10,103 nucleotides of DNA from DASYUM01 sp036001225 (GCA_036001225.1 DASYUM010000204.1:1-10103), one strand, 5' to 3'. Positions 1 to 8,453 are shown, counted from the first letter of the stretch. Notes: generated by a model not told the origin, from the sequence alone. Numbers and translations: made by a program.

Positions 1-465
1 CCGGAGCCGCGCGGCGTGGCGGGCCCACGCGTCCGGGCCGCCCGGCCAGGCGAAGGTGATCCCGCCGGTCAGGACCGACCCCGCCTCCTCCCCTTCCGCC
101 CGATCGGCCAGAACGTCCCGCACCTGAAGCTCGAACCGCGCCAGCCCGGCGTGTCCGGGCGCGGCCGGCAGCGGCACGGCGTCGGCCTTCACGTAGAGGT
201 TCAGTTCTCGGTCCGCGAAGATCAACGTTCCGCGGCCCGAGTCGCGCAGGTGGGTCACCGACCGCGTGCCGGCGTGGAGGGCGAGCCGGATCCGCCCCGA
301 ATCCAGCGCGAGCAATTCGGCGTACGAGACCAGCGCTGGATGCGGGCGACCGTACGGGTCGACGGTGATCAGGACGATCGCTTCTCCCGGCCGCTCGGCG
401 GGGTCGGACGCGATCAGCCGGGCAAAGAGCGGATCGGGCAGTGAGGACCCGAGGGAGCGGGACAC
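1..465 (-). CDS. Partial PPOX-like / FMN-binding split-barrel protein
   Basis: The minus strand is open from position 465 to the window edge, giving 155 residues with the C-terminus cut off. Residues 29-96 read AIVLITVDPYGRPHPALVSY, then a segment with RIRLALHAGTRSVTHLRDSG and TLIFADRELNLYVKADA. This is the strand pattern of the pyridoxamine-5'-phosphate oxidase-like flavin-binding split barrel: a GxPHP-type turn, an SxxxxHLR segment and a strand-rich second half. Family members bind FMN, F420 or heme; the cofactor cannot be told here. The chosen start is GTG at 465, preceded by a purine-rich GAGGGTGGG stretch. A second in-frame GTG at 480 lies inside a hairpin and is less likely. The gene follows glnA on the same strand after 69 bases, so it may be co-transcribed with it. 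Forward-strand reading frames here look like shadows. The fold is fairly secure from motif reading; the substrate is unknown. Confidence 0.7.
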   Translation of the reverse strand, partial: MSRSLGSSLPDPLFARLIASDPAERPGEAIVLITVDPYGRPHPALVSYAELLALDSGRIRLALHAGTRSVTHLRDSGRGTLIFADRELNLYVKADAVPLPAAPGHAGLARFELQVRDVLADRAEGEEAGSVLTGGITFAWPGGPDAWARHAARLR

Positions 466-478
466 GGCGCCCACCCTC

Positions 479-521
479 ACCCTGCCCCCTCCCTCCCGGC
501 GGGAGGGAGAGGGAACAGGGT
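479..521. repeat. Long imperfect hairpin (REP-like) between glnA and the PPOX-like gene
   Basis: The core stem is TCCCTCCC (490-497) with GGGAGGGA (501-508) around a GGC loop. It is extended outward by CCC/GGG pairs and by ACCCT (479-483) with AGGGT (517-521), with a few mismatches. It lies just after the glnA stop and could end or stabilise the glnA transcript, but no T-run follows the stem on either strand, so it is not a canonical intrinsic terminator. The composition resembles the dispersed CCCTCACCCT...GGGAGAGGG palindromes common between genes of high-GC bacteria; that comparison is from memory. Dispersal cannot be tested in one window. Confidence 0.6.
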
Positions 522-534
522 CGGGTGGCCCAGC

Positions 535-1962
535 TCAGATATCGAAGTAGAGGGCGAACTCGTATGGATGCGGCCGCAACCGGACCGCGTCCAACTCGGT
601 CTTGCGCTTGTAGTCGATCCAGGTCTCGATGAGGTCCGGCGTGAACACGTCGCCCTTGAGAAGGAAGTCGTGGTCCTTCTCGAGATTGTCGAGGACGACG
701 TCGAGCGAGCCCGGGAGCTGCTTGACGGTTTTGGCCTCGTCGGGCGGCAGCTCGTAGAGGTCCTTGTCGATCGGCGCCCCGGGGTCGATCTTGTTGACGA
801 CACCGTCGAGGCCGGCCATCAGGCAGGCCGCGAACGAGAGGTACGGGTTGCACGACGGGTCGGGCGTCCGGAACTCGATCCGCTTGGCCTTTTCGGAGCG
901 GGAGTACATCGGGATCCGCACGCAGGCCGACCGGTTCCGCTGGCTGTAGACGAGGTTGATGGGCGCCTCGTAGCCGGGCACCAGCCGCCGGTAGGAGTTG
1001 GTCGTGGGCGCGATGATGGCCAGGAGCGCCGGGGCGTGCTTGAGGATCCCGCCGATGTAGTGCAGGCACATCTTGGAGATGTCGGCGTAGCCGCCCACCT
1101 CGTAGAAGAGGTTCTTGCCGTTCTTCCACAACGACTGGTGGGTGTGCATCCCCGACCCGTTGTCCTGGAAGATCGGCTTGGGCATGAACGTCACCGTCTT
1201 CCCGTACTTGCGGGCGGTGTTCTTGGTGACGTACTTGTACCACATCACGCTGTCGGCCATCTTCGTCAGCGTGTTGAAGCGCATGTCGATCTCGGTCTGG
1301 CCGGCGGTGCCGACCTCGTGGTGATGGACCTCGACCTTCACGCCGACCGACTCCAGGTTCAGCACCATGTCGGAGCGGATGTCCTGGAAGTGGTCCATGG
1401 GCGGGACCGGGAAGTAGCCCTGCTTGGAGCGCGGCTTGTAGCCGAGGTTGGGACCGCCCTTGAGGGCCGCGTCCCTGCCCGAGTTCCAGAAGCCCGCCTC
1501 CGAATCGACCTGGTAGAAGCCGAAGTTGTAGCCCTGGTCGAACTTCACCGCGTCGAAGATGAAGAATTCCAACTCGGGCCCGATGTAGATGGTGTCGGCG
1601 ATGCCGGTCTGCTTGAGGAAGAGCTCGGCCTTCTGGGCGATGTACCGGGGATCGCGGCTGTAGGATTCCATCGTCACCGGGTCCTTGACGTTGCAGATCA
1701 GGACCAGGGTCGGCGTGGTCGTGAAGGGGTCCATCTGGGCGGTGGAGGGGTCGGGTATCAGGAGCATGTCGGACTCGTCGATCGTCTGGTAGCCGCGGAT
1801 CGACGAGCCGTCGAAGCCGATGCCCTCGGCGAACAGTTCCTCGGTCAGCTCCCCGACCGGGATGGAAAAGTGCTGCCAGAGACCGGGCACGTCGATGAAG
1901 CGCAGATCGACGATCTTCGCGCCCTTGTCCTTGGCGAGCTTGATCACGTCCTTCGGCGTCAT
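535..1962 (-). CDS. glnA: Glutamine synthetase, type I (GSI-beta-like)
   Basis: It condenses glutamate and ammonia to glutamine with ATP and is the main entry point for ammonium assimilation; the family forms cytoplasmic dodecamers. At 475 aa it has normal full length. Visible family motifs are the GFDGSS segment (49-54), the metal-ligand segment GPELEFF (128-134), the KPIFQDNGSGMHTH ATP/metal segment (262-275), NSYRRLVPGYEAP (322-334) and RIEFRTPDP (361-369). The C-terminal KDLYELPP places Tyr403 where the adenylylated tyrosine sits in GSI-beta enzymes, so control by GlnE-type adenylylation is possible. The ATG at 1962 is supported by GGAGGAG four bases upstream (1967-1973). The gene is monocistronic or leads into the PPOX-like gene, and is divergent from the aminotransferase. 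Nothing appears damaged. Confidence 0.98.
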   Translation of the reverse strand: MTPKDVIKLAKDKGAKIVDLRFIDVPGLWQHFSIPVGELTEELFAEGIGFDGSSIRGYQTIDESDMLLIPDPSTAQMDPFTTTPTLVLICNVKDPVTMESYSRDPRYIAQKAELFLKQTGIADTIYIGPELEFFIFDAVKFDQGYNFGFYQVDSEAGFWNSGRDAALKGGPNLGYKPRSKQGYFPVPPMDHFQDIRSDMVLNLESVGVKVEVHHHEVGTAGQTEIDMRFNTLTKMADSVMWYKYVTKNTARKYGKTVTFMPKPIFQDNGSGMHTHQSLWKNGKNLFYEVGGYADISKMCLHYIGGILKHAPALLAIIAPTTNSYRRLVPGYEAPINLVYSQRNRSACVRIPMYSRSEKAKRIEFRTPDPSCNPYLSFAACLMAGLDGVVNKIDPGAPIDKDLYELPPDEAKTVKQLPGSLDVVLDNLEKDHDFLLKGDVFTPDLIETWIDYKRKTELDAVRLRPHPYEFALYFDI

Positions 1963-2289
1963 GCCGCTCCTCCGTTGGCTCGAGGTGGGAGACTCAGCGG
2001 GACCCCCAGGCGGTCGTCCTACCGCGACCGATTCTAGCCGACCTCCACGAACAGTTCAATTAGGGAGCCCCCGTTGCGCCGAGAAAGCAACCGACGTGCC
2101 CGCGCGACCCTTCGAACCCGGACGGAAAAACGCGACGATGGCCGCCGGCGGCGGCGGAGGCCGGCGCCGGCCCTGCCCGTTTCGTGGGCACCTGCCCAAC
2201 CGGCAGGCAGCCCCCTTGCGCGAGGGCGACCGCTCCGCGTAAGGTCGAGAGCGAACATTCCCGATCCGCCCCGCGCGAGGAGCCGATCC
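1963..2289. other. Divergent intergenic region, glnA / aminotransferase
   Basis: These 327 bases separate two divergent genes. They hold the glnA promoter (listed separately), a perfect 14-bp GC palindrome GGCCGGCGCCGGCC at 2159-2172, and a hairpin with stem CCTGCC/GGCAGG at 2191-2207 (loop CAACC). A plus-strand reading frame continues upstream of the aminotransferase start through this stretch, but its residues (Arg/Pro-rich) look non-coding. Only a weak plus-strand promoter candidate is seen (TTGCGC near 2217, TAAGGT near 2240). No nitrogen-type -24/-12 sigma54 promoter was noticed. Confidence 0.5.
2031..2059 (-). promoter_or_regulatory. Sigma70-type promoter of glnA
   Basis: On the minus strand a -35 hexamer TTGAAC (2059-2054) is followed by exactly 17 bases and a -10 hexamer TAGAAT (2036-2031), which matches TATAAT at five of six positions. 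It is an AT-rich island in very GC-rich DNA. Transcription would start near 2024, leaving about 60 nt of leader before the glnA start. No start-site data are available. Confidence 0.65.
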
Positions 2290-3612
2290 ATGCCGACCCC
2301 GGCCCCCCCCGTCGAGACCATGGAAGCGCAGTCCCGCCAACTGCTGGCGACCGCGGCCCGATACCTTCCCGGGGCCTGCCTCGGCCAGAACGCGCTGCCG
2401 GCCGAGCTCTCGTTCGTGGCCGACCACGGCGAGGGCCCGCGCCTGGTGGACGTGCGGGGGCGGAGCTATCTCGACTACGTCCTCGGCTCGGGCCCGTTGC
2501 TGTTGGGCCACGCCCACCCTGCCGTCGTGAAGGCGGTGCAGGATCAGGTGGCGAAGGGCTCGACGTTTTTCTGGCTCTCCGAGCCCTCCATCCAGCTCGC
2601 CGAGGATGTCGCGCAGGCCGTCCCCTGCGCCGAGCAGGTGCGGTTCGTCTCGACCGGCACCGAGGCCACCATGTTCGCCTGCCGGATGGCCCGCGCCTAC
2701 ACCCGGCGGGAGAAGATCCTCAAGTTCGAGGGGGGCTGGCACGGCCTCCACGACTACGCGATGGTCGGCAACTGGCGGCTGCCGTCCGAGCAGCCCTACC
2801 CGAGCCCGCCGCCCGACGTCGGCGGAATCCCCGACGGGGCACTCCGCAGCGTGTTGGTGGCGCCATTCAACGACCTGGAGACGAGCGCGCGCGTCGTGGC
2901 CGCCCACGCCGACGGCCTGGCCGCCATCATCGTCGAGCCGCTCCAGCGCGCGATCCGCCCCCGTCCGGGGTTCCTGGCCGGCCTCCGCGACCTGGCCGAC
3001 CGGCACGGCGTCCTCCTGATCTTCGACGAGGTGGTGACCGGCTTTCGCCTCGCCTACGGCGGGGCCCAAGAGCACTACGGCGTGGTGCCCGATCTCGCCG
3101 TCTACGGCAAGGCGCTGACGAGCGGGTTCGCCCTGGCCGCGATCGCGGGTCGAGCGGATGTCATGGCCACCGCCGATCCGGCCCGTAAAGGGACCCTCGA
3201 TTATGCCGGGCTCTCCGGCACGCTGAGCGGCAACGCGCTGGCCTGCGCGGCGGGCGTGGCCGCGCTCGGCGAGCTCCGCCGGCCGGGCGTCTATCCGCGC
3301 CTCCACGCGCTCGGCGAGCGGCTGCGGCAGGGGATCGAGCGGCGGGCCGCGGCCCTCGGCGTCCCGCTCCAGGCCATCGGGGACGGGCCGATCGCCCAGG
3401 TCTTCTTCGTGGCCTCCGACGCCGAGCTTGCCTCCGACCGGGCCCTGCGGGCCGCCGACGCCCGGCTAGCGACCCGCTTCGGGCTCGAGCTCCTCCGGCG
3501 TGGGCTCTTCGTCATCCCGAACACCAAGCTCTACATCTCGCTCGCCCACAGCGAGGCCGACATCGACTGGACCCTCGACGTGATGGAGGACGTGCTGCGC
3601 GCGATGCGCTGA
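2290..3612 (+). CDS. Class III PLP-dependent aminotransferase, glutamate-1-semialdehyde aminomutase-like
   Basis: A fold-type I PLP enzyme that moves amino groups; the cofactor forms a Schiff base with an active-site lysine. The 440-residue length is normal. STGTEATMFACRMARAY (121-137) is the phosphate-binding/substrate segment seen in HemL-like enzymes, followed by ILKFEGGWHG (143-152). IFDEVVTGFR (244-253) carries the pyridine-binding Asp246, and VYGKALTSGF (271-280) carries the PLP Lys274. The C-terminal LYISLAHSEADID also resembles HemL. The glycine-rich stretch normally following the lysine in true GSA aminomutase is replaced (TSGFALAAIAG), so I would not call it hemL; it could act on another amino or keto substrate. 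ATG 2290 is chosen for GAGGAG seven bases upstream; the frame is open further upstream but reads as non-coding. Its own 3' end is duplicated just downstream. Confidence 0.88.
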   Translation: MPTPAPPVETMEAQSRQLLATAARYLPGACLGQNALPAELSFVADHGEGPRLVDVRGRSYLDYVLGSGPLLLGHAHPAVVKAVQDQVAKGSTFFWLSEPSIQLAEDVAQAVPCAEQVRFVSTGTEATMFACRMARAYTRREKILKFEGGWHGLHDYAMVGNWRLPSEQPYPSPPPDVGGIPDGALRSVLVAPFNDLETSARVVAAHADGLAAIIVEPLQRAIRPRPGFLAGLRDLADRHGVLLIFDEVVTGFRLAYGGAQEHYGVVPDLAVYGKALTSGFALAAIAGRADVMATADPARKGTLDYAGLSGTLSGNALACAAGVAALGELRRPGVYPRLHALGERLRQGIERRAAALGVPLQAIGDGPIAQVFFVASDAELASDRALRAADARLATRFGLELLRRGLFVIPNTKLYISLAHSEADIDWTLDVMEDVLRAMR

Positions 3613-3659
3613 CCGAGGCGCGCGCGAATGACGATGTGCTGCGCGCGATGCGCTGACCG
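3592..3659 (+). repeat. 24-bp direct repeat duplicating the 3' end of the aminotransferase
   Basis: Bases 3592-3615 and 3636-3659 are identical over 24 bp, separated by 20 bp (44-bp period). The first copy covers the last codons and TGA stop of the aminotransferase plus three bases; the second is non-coding. The period is not a multiple of three, so the second copy is out of frame with the gene. It looks like a recent short tandem duplication. The second copy contributes the CTGACC hexamer of the candidate promoter for the next operon. Confidence 0.9.
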
Positions 3660-3681
3660 GCGCGGAGCGCTGGCGTATATA
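3653..3681 (+). promoter_or_regulatory. Candidate promoter of the F420 operon
   Basis: CTGACC (3653-3658, four of six to TTGACA) is followed by a 17-base spacer and TATATA (3676-3681, four of six to TATAAT). TATATAAAGG is the only AT-rich patch in this GC-rich spacer. The start would fall near 3688, at the first base of a hairpin. Position and spacing support it, but the hexamers are only moderate matches. Confidence 0.5.
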
Positions 3682-3687
3682 AAGGAA

Positions 3688-3836
3688 GGCCCGGCCGCCC
3701 GGACCCGGGCCGTGGGGCGCGACTCGCCCCGCCGATCGGCGAGCACGGTTCCAGGCGCATTCCAGGCGGGTGCGCGTCGCCTCTCGGAGAACTCGCCCCT
3801 TGCGTTGCAAGGGGAATCAGCATAGGATCGGTCGCT
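3688..3836 (+). promoter_or_regulatory. Structured 5' leader of the F420 operon
   Basis: About 150 nt between the candidate start and the first operon gene contain a run of hairpins. GGCCCGG/CCGGGCC lies at 3688-3711. GGGGCG/CGCCCC lies at 3714-3730 with loop CGACT. The palindrome GCCGATCGGC lies at 3731-3740. A perfect 8-bp stem CCCCTTGC/GCAAGGGG with loop GTT lies at 3796-3814, ending 22 bases before the first start codon. A 9-bp direct repeat TTCCAGGCG occurs at 3749-3757 and 3760-3768. No T-run follows any stem. I recognise no known riboswitch class. Some stems may instead end aminotransferase transcripts. Confidence 0.45.
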
Positions 3837-4859
3837 GTGAAGCAGGGCCGGCGGGTTTCCCACCGCGTTCCCCCCGTGGAGTTCGGCTTCTCCCTCCCCA
3901 GCCGCGGGGCGCTGGCCAAGCCCTCGATCCTGGTCCGTCTCGCCCGAAAGGCCGAGTCACTCGGCTACGCCTGCGTCACCATCTCGGACCACGTGGTCCT
4001 GCCCACCAAGAACTCGGCGCCGTATCCGTACAGCCCGTCGGGCGAGTTTCCGGGCGGCTCCCGCCAGGACTACCTGGAGCCACTCATCCTGATGGCCTGG
4101 CTGCTGGCCGCGACCCGCCGGATCCGCGTGGGCAGCAGCGTGCTGGTGGTTCCCTATCGCAATCCGGTGGTGACGGCGAAGCAGATCGCCACCCTCGACG
4201 CGATGTCGGGCGGGCGCGTGATCGTAGGCTGCGGGGTCGGCTGGTGGCCGGAGGAGTTCCAGGCCCTGGCGGCGCCGCCGTTCGCCGAGCGGGGCGCCGT
4301 CACCGACGAGTACCTGCGGCTACTCAAGGAGCTGTGGACCCGGGACGAGCCGCGCTTCTCGGGCAAGTACTACCAGGTCGGCGACGTCACCCTGTACCCG
4401 AAGCCCGTCCAGAAGCCGCACCCGCCCATCTGGATCGCCGGCCACACCCCGGCCGCGCTCCGGCGGGCCGGCGAGGTCGGGGACGGCTGGCACCCGATCG
4501 GGCTCCGACCGCCGGCCGGGCTCACCCCCGCCGACTACGCCGAGAAGGCGCAGCAGGTGCGGGCGCACGCGGCCCGAGCTGGGCGGCGGTCGGACGCGAT
4601 CCGCCTGACCCTGCGGGCGCCGCTCGAGATCTGGCCGAGCCGGCGGGCGGCCAAACGGGCGGCGCCGGCCGGCCCGGTGCTCCAGGGCAGCCCCCTCCGC
4701 GGCCCGGCCGAGAAGGTCGCCGGCGACATCCGGGCCTACCGGAAGGCCGGCGTCCAGCTCTTCGTCTTCGACTTCACCGAGCAAGACCCGAGGGCGATGG
4801 TGGAAACGATGGAACGCTTCGCGCGCGAGGTCCAGCCCAAGGTTACCCGGGCCCGGTGA
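3837..4859 (+). CDS. LLM-class F420-dependent oxidoreductase (luciferase-like)
   Basis: A luciferase-like TIM-barrel enzyme of 340 aa, probably using reduced F420 (some relatives use FMN) for hydride transfer to an unknown substrate. The family is seen in FGFSLPSRG (16-24), TISDHVVLP (48-56), the GSSVLVVPYRNPVVTAKQIA block (99-118), LDAMSGGRVIVGCGVGWWPEEF (120-141) and PPIWIAGHTPAALRRAGEVGDGWHP (196-220). The style fits the Rv2161c-like (TIGR03619) subgroup. Start choice: GTG 3837 has AGGA nine bases upstream; GTG 3876 is an alternative that would begin right at the conserved VEFGF strand. The stop overlaps the next ATG (TGATG), so translation is coupled. Lying directly ahead of FO-synthase genes supports F420 as cofactor. 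Confidence 0.9.
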   Translation: MKQGRRVSHRVPPVEFGFSLPSRGALAKPSILVRLARKAESLGYACVTISDHVVLPTKNSAPYPYSPSGEFPGGSRQDYLEPLILMAWLLAATRRIRVGSSVLVVPYRNPVVTAKQIATLDAMSGGRVIVGCGVGWWPEEFQALAAPPFAERGAVTDEYLRLLKELWTRDEPRFSGKYYQVGDVTLYPKPVQKPHPPIWIAGHTPAALRRAGEVGDGWHPIGLRPPAGLTPADYAEKAQQVRAHAARAGRRSDAIRLTLRAPLEIWPSRRAAKRAAPAGPVLQGSPLRGPAEKVAGDIRAYRKAGVQLFVFDFTEQDPRAMVETMERFAREVQPKVTRAR

Positions 4860-5287
4860 TGTCTCCCGCCACCGCCTTCGCCGCCCTCACTGCCGAGAGC
4901 CGGGTCGCCCGGCTGGCGACGCTCGACGAGACCGGCTACCCGCACCTGGTCCCGGTCTGCTACGCGACCGACGGGCAGAGCTACTACTCGGCGCTCGACG
5001 CCAAGCCCAAGCGGCTGCCGCCCGAGCGCCTCAAGCGGGTGCGGAACATCCGCAGCAACCCGCGGGTGGCCCTGCTCTTCGACCACTACGAGGAGGACTG
5101 GCGGCAGCTCCGCTACGTCATGGTGCAGGGGCAGGCCGAGGTGCTCTCGACCGGGCCGGAGTGGGAGGCGGCGCGAGGGCTACTCCGGGCCAAGTATCCC
5201 CAGTATGGGGCGATGCCGCTCGCCGAGACCGGGTTGATGATCAAGATCGTGCCCGAGCGGGTCGTGGCCTGGAGCGCCAGTCGGTGA
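4859..5287 (+). CDS. PPOX-class F420-dependent protein
   Basis: A 142-residue split-barrel protein of the flavin/deazaflavin oxidoreductase group, in the style of TIGR03668 (Rv0121-like). Visible features are RVARLATLDETGYPHLVPVCYA (15-36), the SALDAKPKR segment (44-52) with basic residues suited to the F420 tail, RVRNIRSNPRVALLFDHYEEDW (60-81) and the strand LRYVMVQGQAEVL (84-96). It is expected to be a cytoplasmic dimer binding F420 at the interface; the reaction is unknown. The ATG overlaps the preceding stop by one base and has no strong ribosome binding site, so it probably relies on coupling. Its TGA overlaps the GTG of cofG by four bases (GTGA). Confidence 0.88.
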   Translation: MSPATAFAALTAESRVARLATLDETGYPHLVPVCYATDGQSYYSALDAKPKRLPPERLKRVRNIRSNPRVALLFDHYEEDWRQLRYVMVQGQAEVLSTGPEWEAARGLLRAKYPQYGAMPLAETGLMIKIVPERVVAWSASR

Positions 5288-6479
5288 CGTCCGCGGCCGT
5301 CGCGCGCGCCCTCGAGCGGGTGCAGGCCGGGAGTCTCCTCGACCGCGCCGACGGCGTCGCCCTCATCGAGGCGCCTCCCGCCGACTGCCCGGCGGTGTTA
5401 CACGCGGCGGCCGCCCTCCGCGACGCCGGCAAGGGTCATACGGTCACCTACTCGCGGAAGGTCTTCCTGCCCCTGACGAATCTCTGCCGGGACGACTGCG
5501 GCTACTGCACCTTCAGGCGGGACCCCGGCCAGGCCGGCGCCCATACCATGAGCCTCGACGAGCTGCTCGCCGTCTGCGAGGCCGGGGCCCGGCTCGGCTG
5601 CAAGGAGGCGCTCCTGAGCCTCGGTGACAAGCCCGAGGCGCGCTTCCCCGAGCACCGCGACTGGCTCCGCCGGCACGGTTACCGCACGACGCTCGACTAC
5701 GTGGTCGCCGCCTCCCGGGCGATCGTCGAGCACACCTCCCTCCTCCCCCACGCCAACCCCGGCCTGATGAGCGAGCGCGATCTCCACGCCCTCCGGGAGA
5801 GCAACGTCAGCGTCGGGCTCATGCTGGAGACGGCCGCCGACCGCCTCGGCGAGCCCGGCGGCCCTCACCACGGCGCGCCCGACAAGGCGCCGCGGTTGCG
5901 CCTCCGCACGCTGGCCGCGGCCGGCCGGGTCGGGCTTGCCGTCACCACCGGGATCCTGATCGGCATCGGCGAGAGCCGGGCCGAGCGGGTCGAGGCGCTC
6001 CTCGCCATCCGGGAGCTCGGTGACCGCTACGGCCACGTGCAGGAGGTCATCATCCAGAACTTCCGGACCAAGCCCGGCATCCCGATGGCCCATCACCCCG
6101 AGCCGGACCTGGACGAGCTGCGGCGGACGATCGCGGTCGCGCGTTTGCTCCTGGGGCCGGCGATGAACGTCCAGGCGCCGCCGAACCTGTCGCCGGGCAC
6201 CTACCCCGCGCTGATCGCCGCCGGTCTCAACGACTGGGGCGGGATCTCGCCGCTCACGATCGATTACATCAACCCGGAGGCGCCCTGGCCCCACCTGACC
6301 GCGCTGGCGCGGGCCACCGCCGCCGCTGGCGGACGCCTGCGGGAGCGGCTCGCCATCTATCCCGAGTTCATCGGCCGGCCAGGCTTCCTGCCCGGGACCC
6401 TGCGCGCCCGGGTGGCGGCCCACATTGACGAGACCGGGCTCGTCCGGGAAGAGACGGCCGCCCGAATCGGAGGCGCGGC

Positions 6480-6483
<4 letters not shown>
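5284..6483 (+). CDS. cofG: FO synthase subunit 1, CofG (radical SAM)
   Basis: Catalyses the second half of FO (7,8-didemethyl-8-hydroxy-5-deazariboflavin) formation, closing the deazaflavin ring on the product delivered by CofH; FO is the chromophore of coenzyme F420. From GTG 5284 the protein is 399 aa, the usual length. The radical SAM motif CRDDCGYC gives Cys68, Cys72 and Cys75 (CX3CX2C) for the [4Fe-4S] cluster. It is followed by SLGDKPEARFPEH, YVVAASRAIVEHTSLLPHANPG and IIQNFRTKPGIPM, all typical of CofG. GTG 5284 is chosen because it overlaps the previous stop (GTGA) and leaves a sensible N-terminus; an upstream extension in this frame reads into the preceding gene. The last codons contain the ribosome binding site of cofH. 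Confidence 0.96.
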
Positions 6484-7772
<1,289 letters not shown>

Positions 7773-7804
7773 CGCGCTCGATGCGGAGGGCAGCGCGCCC
7801 GCGG

Positions 7805-7827
7805 CACCGCCACCCCTGAGCGGTGGC
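7805..7827 (+). terminator. Hairpin after cofH
   Basis: Alternative stems CACCGC/GCGGTG (7805-7810 with 7820-7825) and GCCACC/GGTGGC (7809-7814 with 7822-7827) form 33 bases after the cofH stop, in the 90-base gap before the HU gene. No T-run follows, so termination is uncertain; it may only separate the two transcripts or sit in the HU leader. Confidence 0.35.
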
Positions 7828-7862
7828 ATAACCACAACAGCCCCCTGAAAGGAGGCGTGTCC

Positions 7863-8156
7863 ATGGCGAAGATGATGACCAAGTCGGCAACCATTTCTCA
7901 TCTGGCGGACAAGGCGAGCCTGACCAAGAAGCAGGTCTCCAGCCTTCTGGAGGAATTTCAGTCGCTGGCCGTGAAGGAAGCGAAGAAGAACGGCTTCGTC
8001 GTCCCCGGCTTCGGCAAGCTGGTGCTCTCCAACCGCAAGGCACGCATGGGGCGGAACCCGCAGACCGGCGAGCCGATCAAGATTCCGGCCAAGCGCGTGG
8101 TGCGGTTCCGCGTCGCCAAGGCCATGAAGGACGCGATCCTCGGCGCCAAGAAGTAG
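7863..8156 (+). CDS. HU/IHF-family DNA-binding protein
   Basis: A 97-residue nucleoid protein that binds and bends DNA as a dimer. The N-terminal helices (residues 8-42, with LTKKQVSSLLEEF) form the dimer body. FVVPGFGKLVL (45-55) is the core sheet. RNPQTGEPIKIPA (64-76) is the DNA-gripping arm, with Pro66 at the tip that intercalates between base pairs. The C-terminal VVRFRVAKAMKDAI (79-92) completes the fold. The N-terminus is longer and less canonical than in E. coli HU. ATG 7863 has a perfect AAAGGAGG (7848-7855) seven bases upstream, the strongest ribosome binding site in the window; a GTG at 7857 is too close to it. It is probably abundant and separately transcribed from cofH. Confidence 0.95.
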   Translation: MAKMMTKSATISHLADKASLTKKQVSSLLEEFQSLAVKEAKKNGFVVPGFGKLVLSNRKARMGRNPQTGEPIKIPAKRVVRFRVAKAMKDAILGAKK

Positions 8157-8159
8157 GCG

Positions 8160-8183
8160 CGCCGGGCCGCGGTCGGCCCGGCG
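8160..8183 (+). terminator. Strong hairpin after the HU gene
   Basis: A 9-bp perfect stem (CGCCGGGCC with GGCCCGGCG) around the loop GCGGTC begins four bases after the HU stop codon. Its position fits a transcript 3' end, but no T-run follows, as is common for terminators or stabilising stems in very GC-rich genomes. Confidence 0.5.
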
Positions 8184-8453
8184 GCCGGTGTCCGCCCCGG
8201 CAGCCGAGCCGGCTCCGCCCGCCCTCGAGCAGTGACGGGCCGAGAACCGAGCCGACCGGAACCTCGGGGAGAAGCCGCGCCACCGGACGTCGCGGGGCTG
8301 GGGCCCCGCCGTCCGAGGCGCGCGAACCCGAAGAGCCCGCCGAGGCGGGGTGACGCCCGAGAGGGCCCTCAGGTCGGGTCAGGCGATGCGACGGTTGCCG
8401 GCTCGACACCGGCGGCTCCCCCACCCCGCACCGGCTTTGCCCAACAACCCCGC
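8184..8453. other. Non-coding GC-rich spacer with several hairpins
   Basis: No convincing gene lies here; the open frames on both strands are Pro/Arg/Gly-rich shadows. A stem at 8284-8315 pairs CGGACG+GCGGGGC with GCCCCGC+CGTCCG, with a 2-nt bulge and a TGGG loop. A 10-bp palindrome GAGGGCCCTC lies at 8361-8370. A hairpin with a 5-bp GCCGG/CCGGC stem and 7-nt loop CTCGACA lies at 8397-8413, extendable by wobble pairs to 8393-8417. The last looks like a tRNA T-arm, but no matching acceptor or anticodon arm was found. The host/mobile junction probably lies near the right end of this stretch, where GC content drops. Confidence 0.5.

Noticed and set aside
16..444. 142-codon plus-strand frame at the left edge
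   Set aside because: The opposite strand encodes a coherent split-barrel fold, whereas this frame has no recognisable pattern.
568..2037. 489-codon open frame on the plus strand opposite glnA
   Set aside because: It is antisense to an unmistakable glutamine synthetase; the product is rich in Val, Gly, Arg and Asp with no fold motif, as expected from high-GC codon bias.
2056..3306. 416-codon open frame on the minus strand opposite the aminotransferase
   Set aside because: It is a shadow of a gene with intact PLP motifs; the product is His/Arg/Gly-rich and recognisably non-coding.
3770..4858. Long upstream extension of the PPOX-class gene in its frame
   Set aside because: The extension lies over the LLM oxidoreductase in another frame and reads as Arg/Pro/Gly-rich sequence; the real protein begins at the ATG at 4859.
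8340..8430. Possible tRNA suggested by a T-arm-like hairpin
   Set aside because: No GGGAGCC acceptor partner, no 5-bp anticodon stem with a 7-nt loop and no D-arm could be fitted at the right spacing.
8157..8453. tmRNA or RNase P RNA in the GC-rich spacer
   Set aside because: No tag-peptide reading frame, no tRNA-like closing ends and none of the conserved RNase P RNA motifs were seen.
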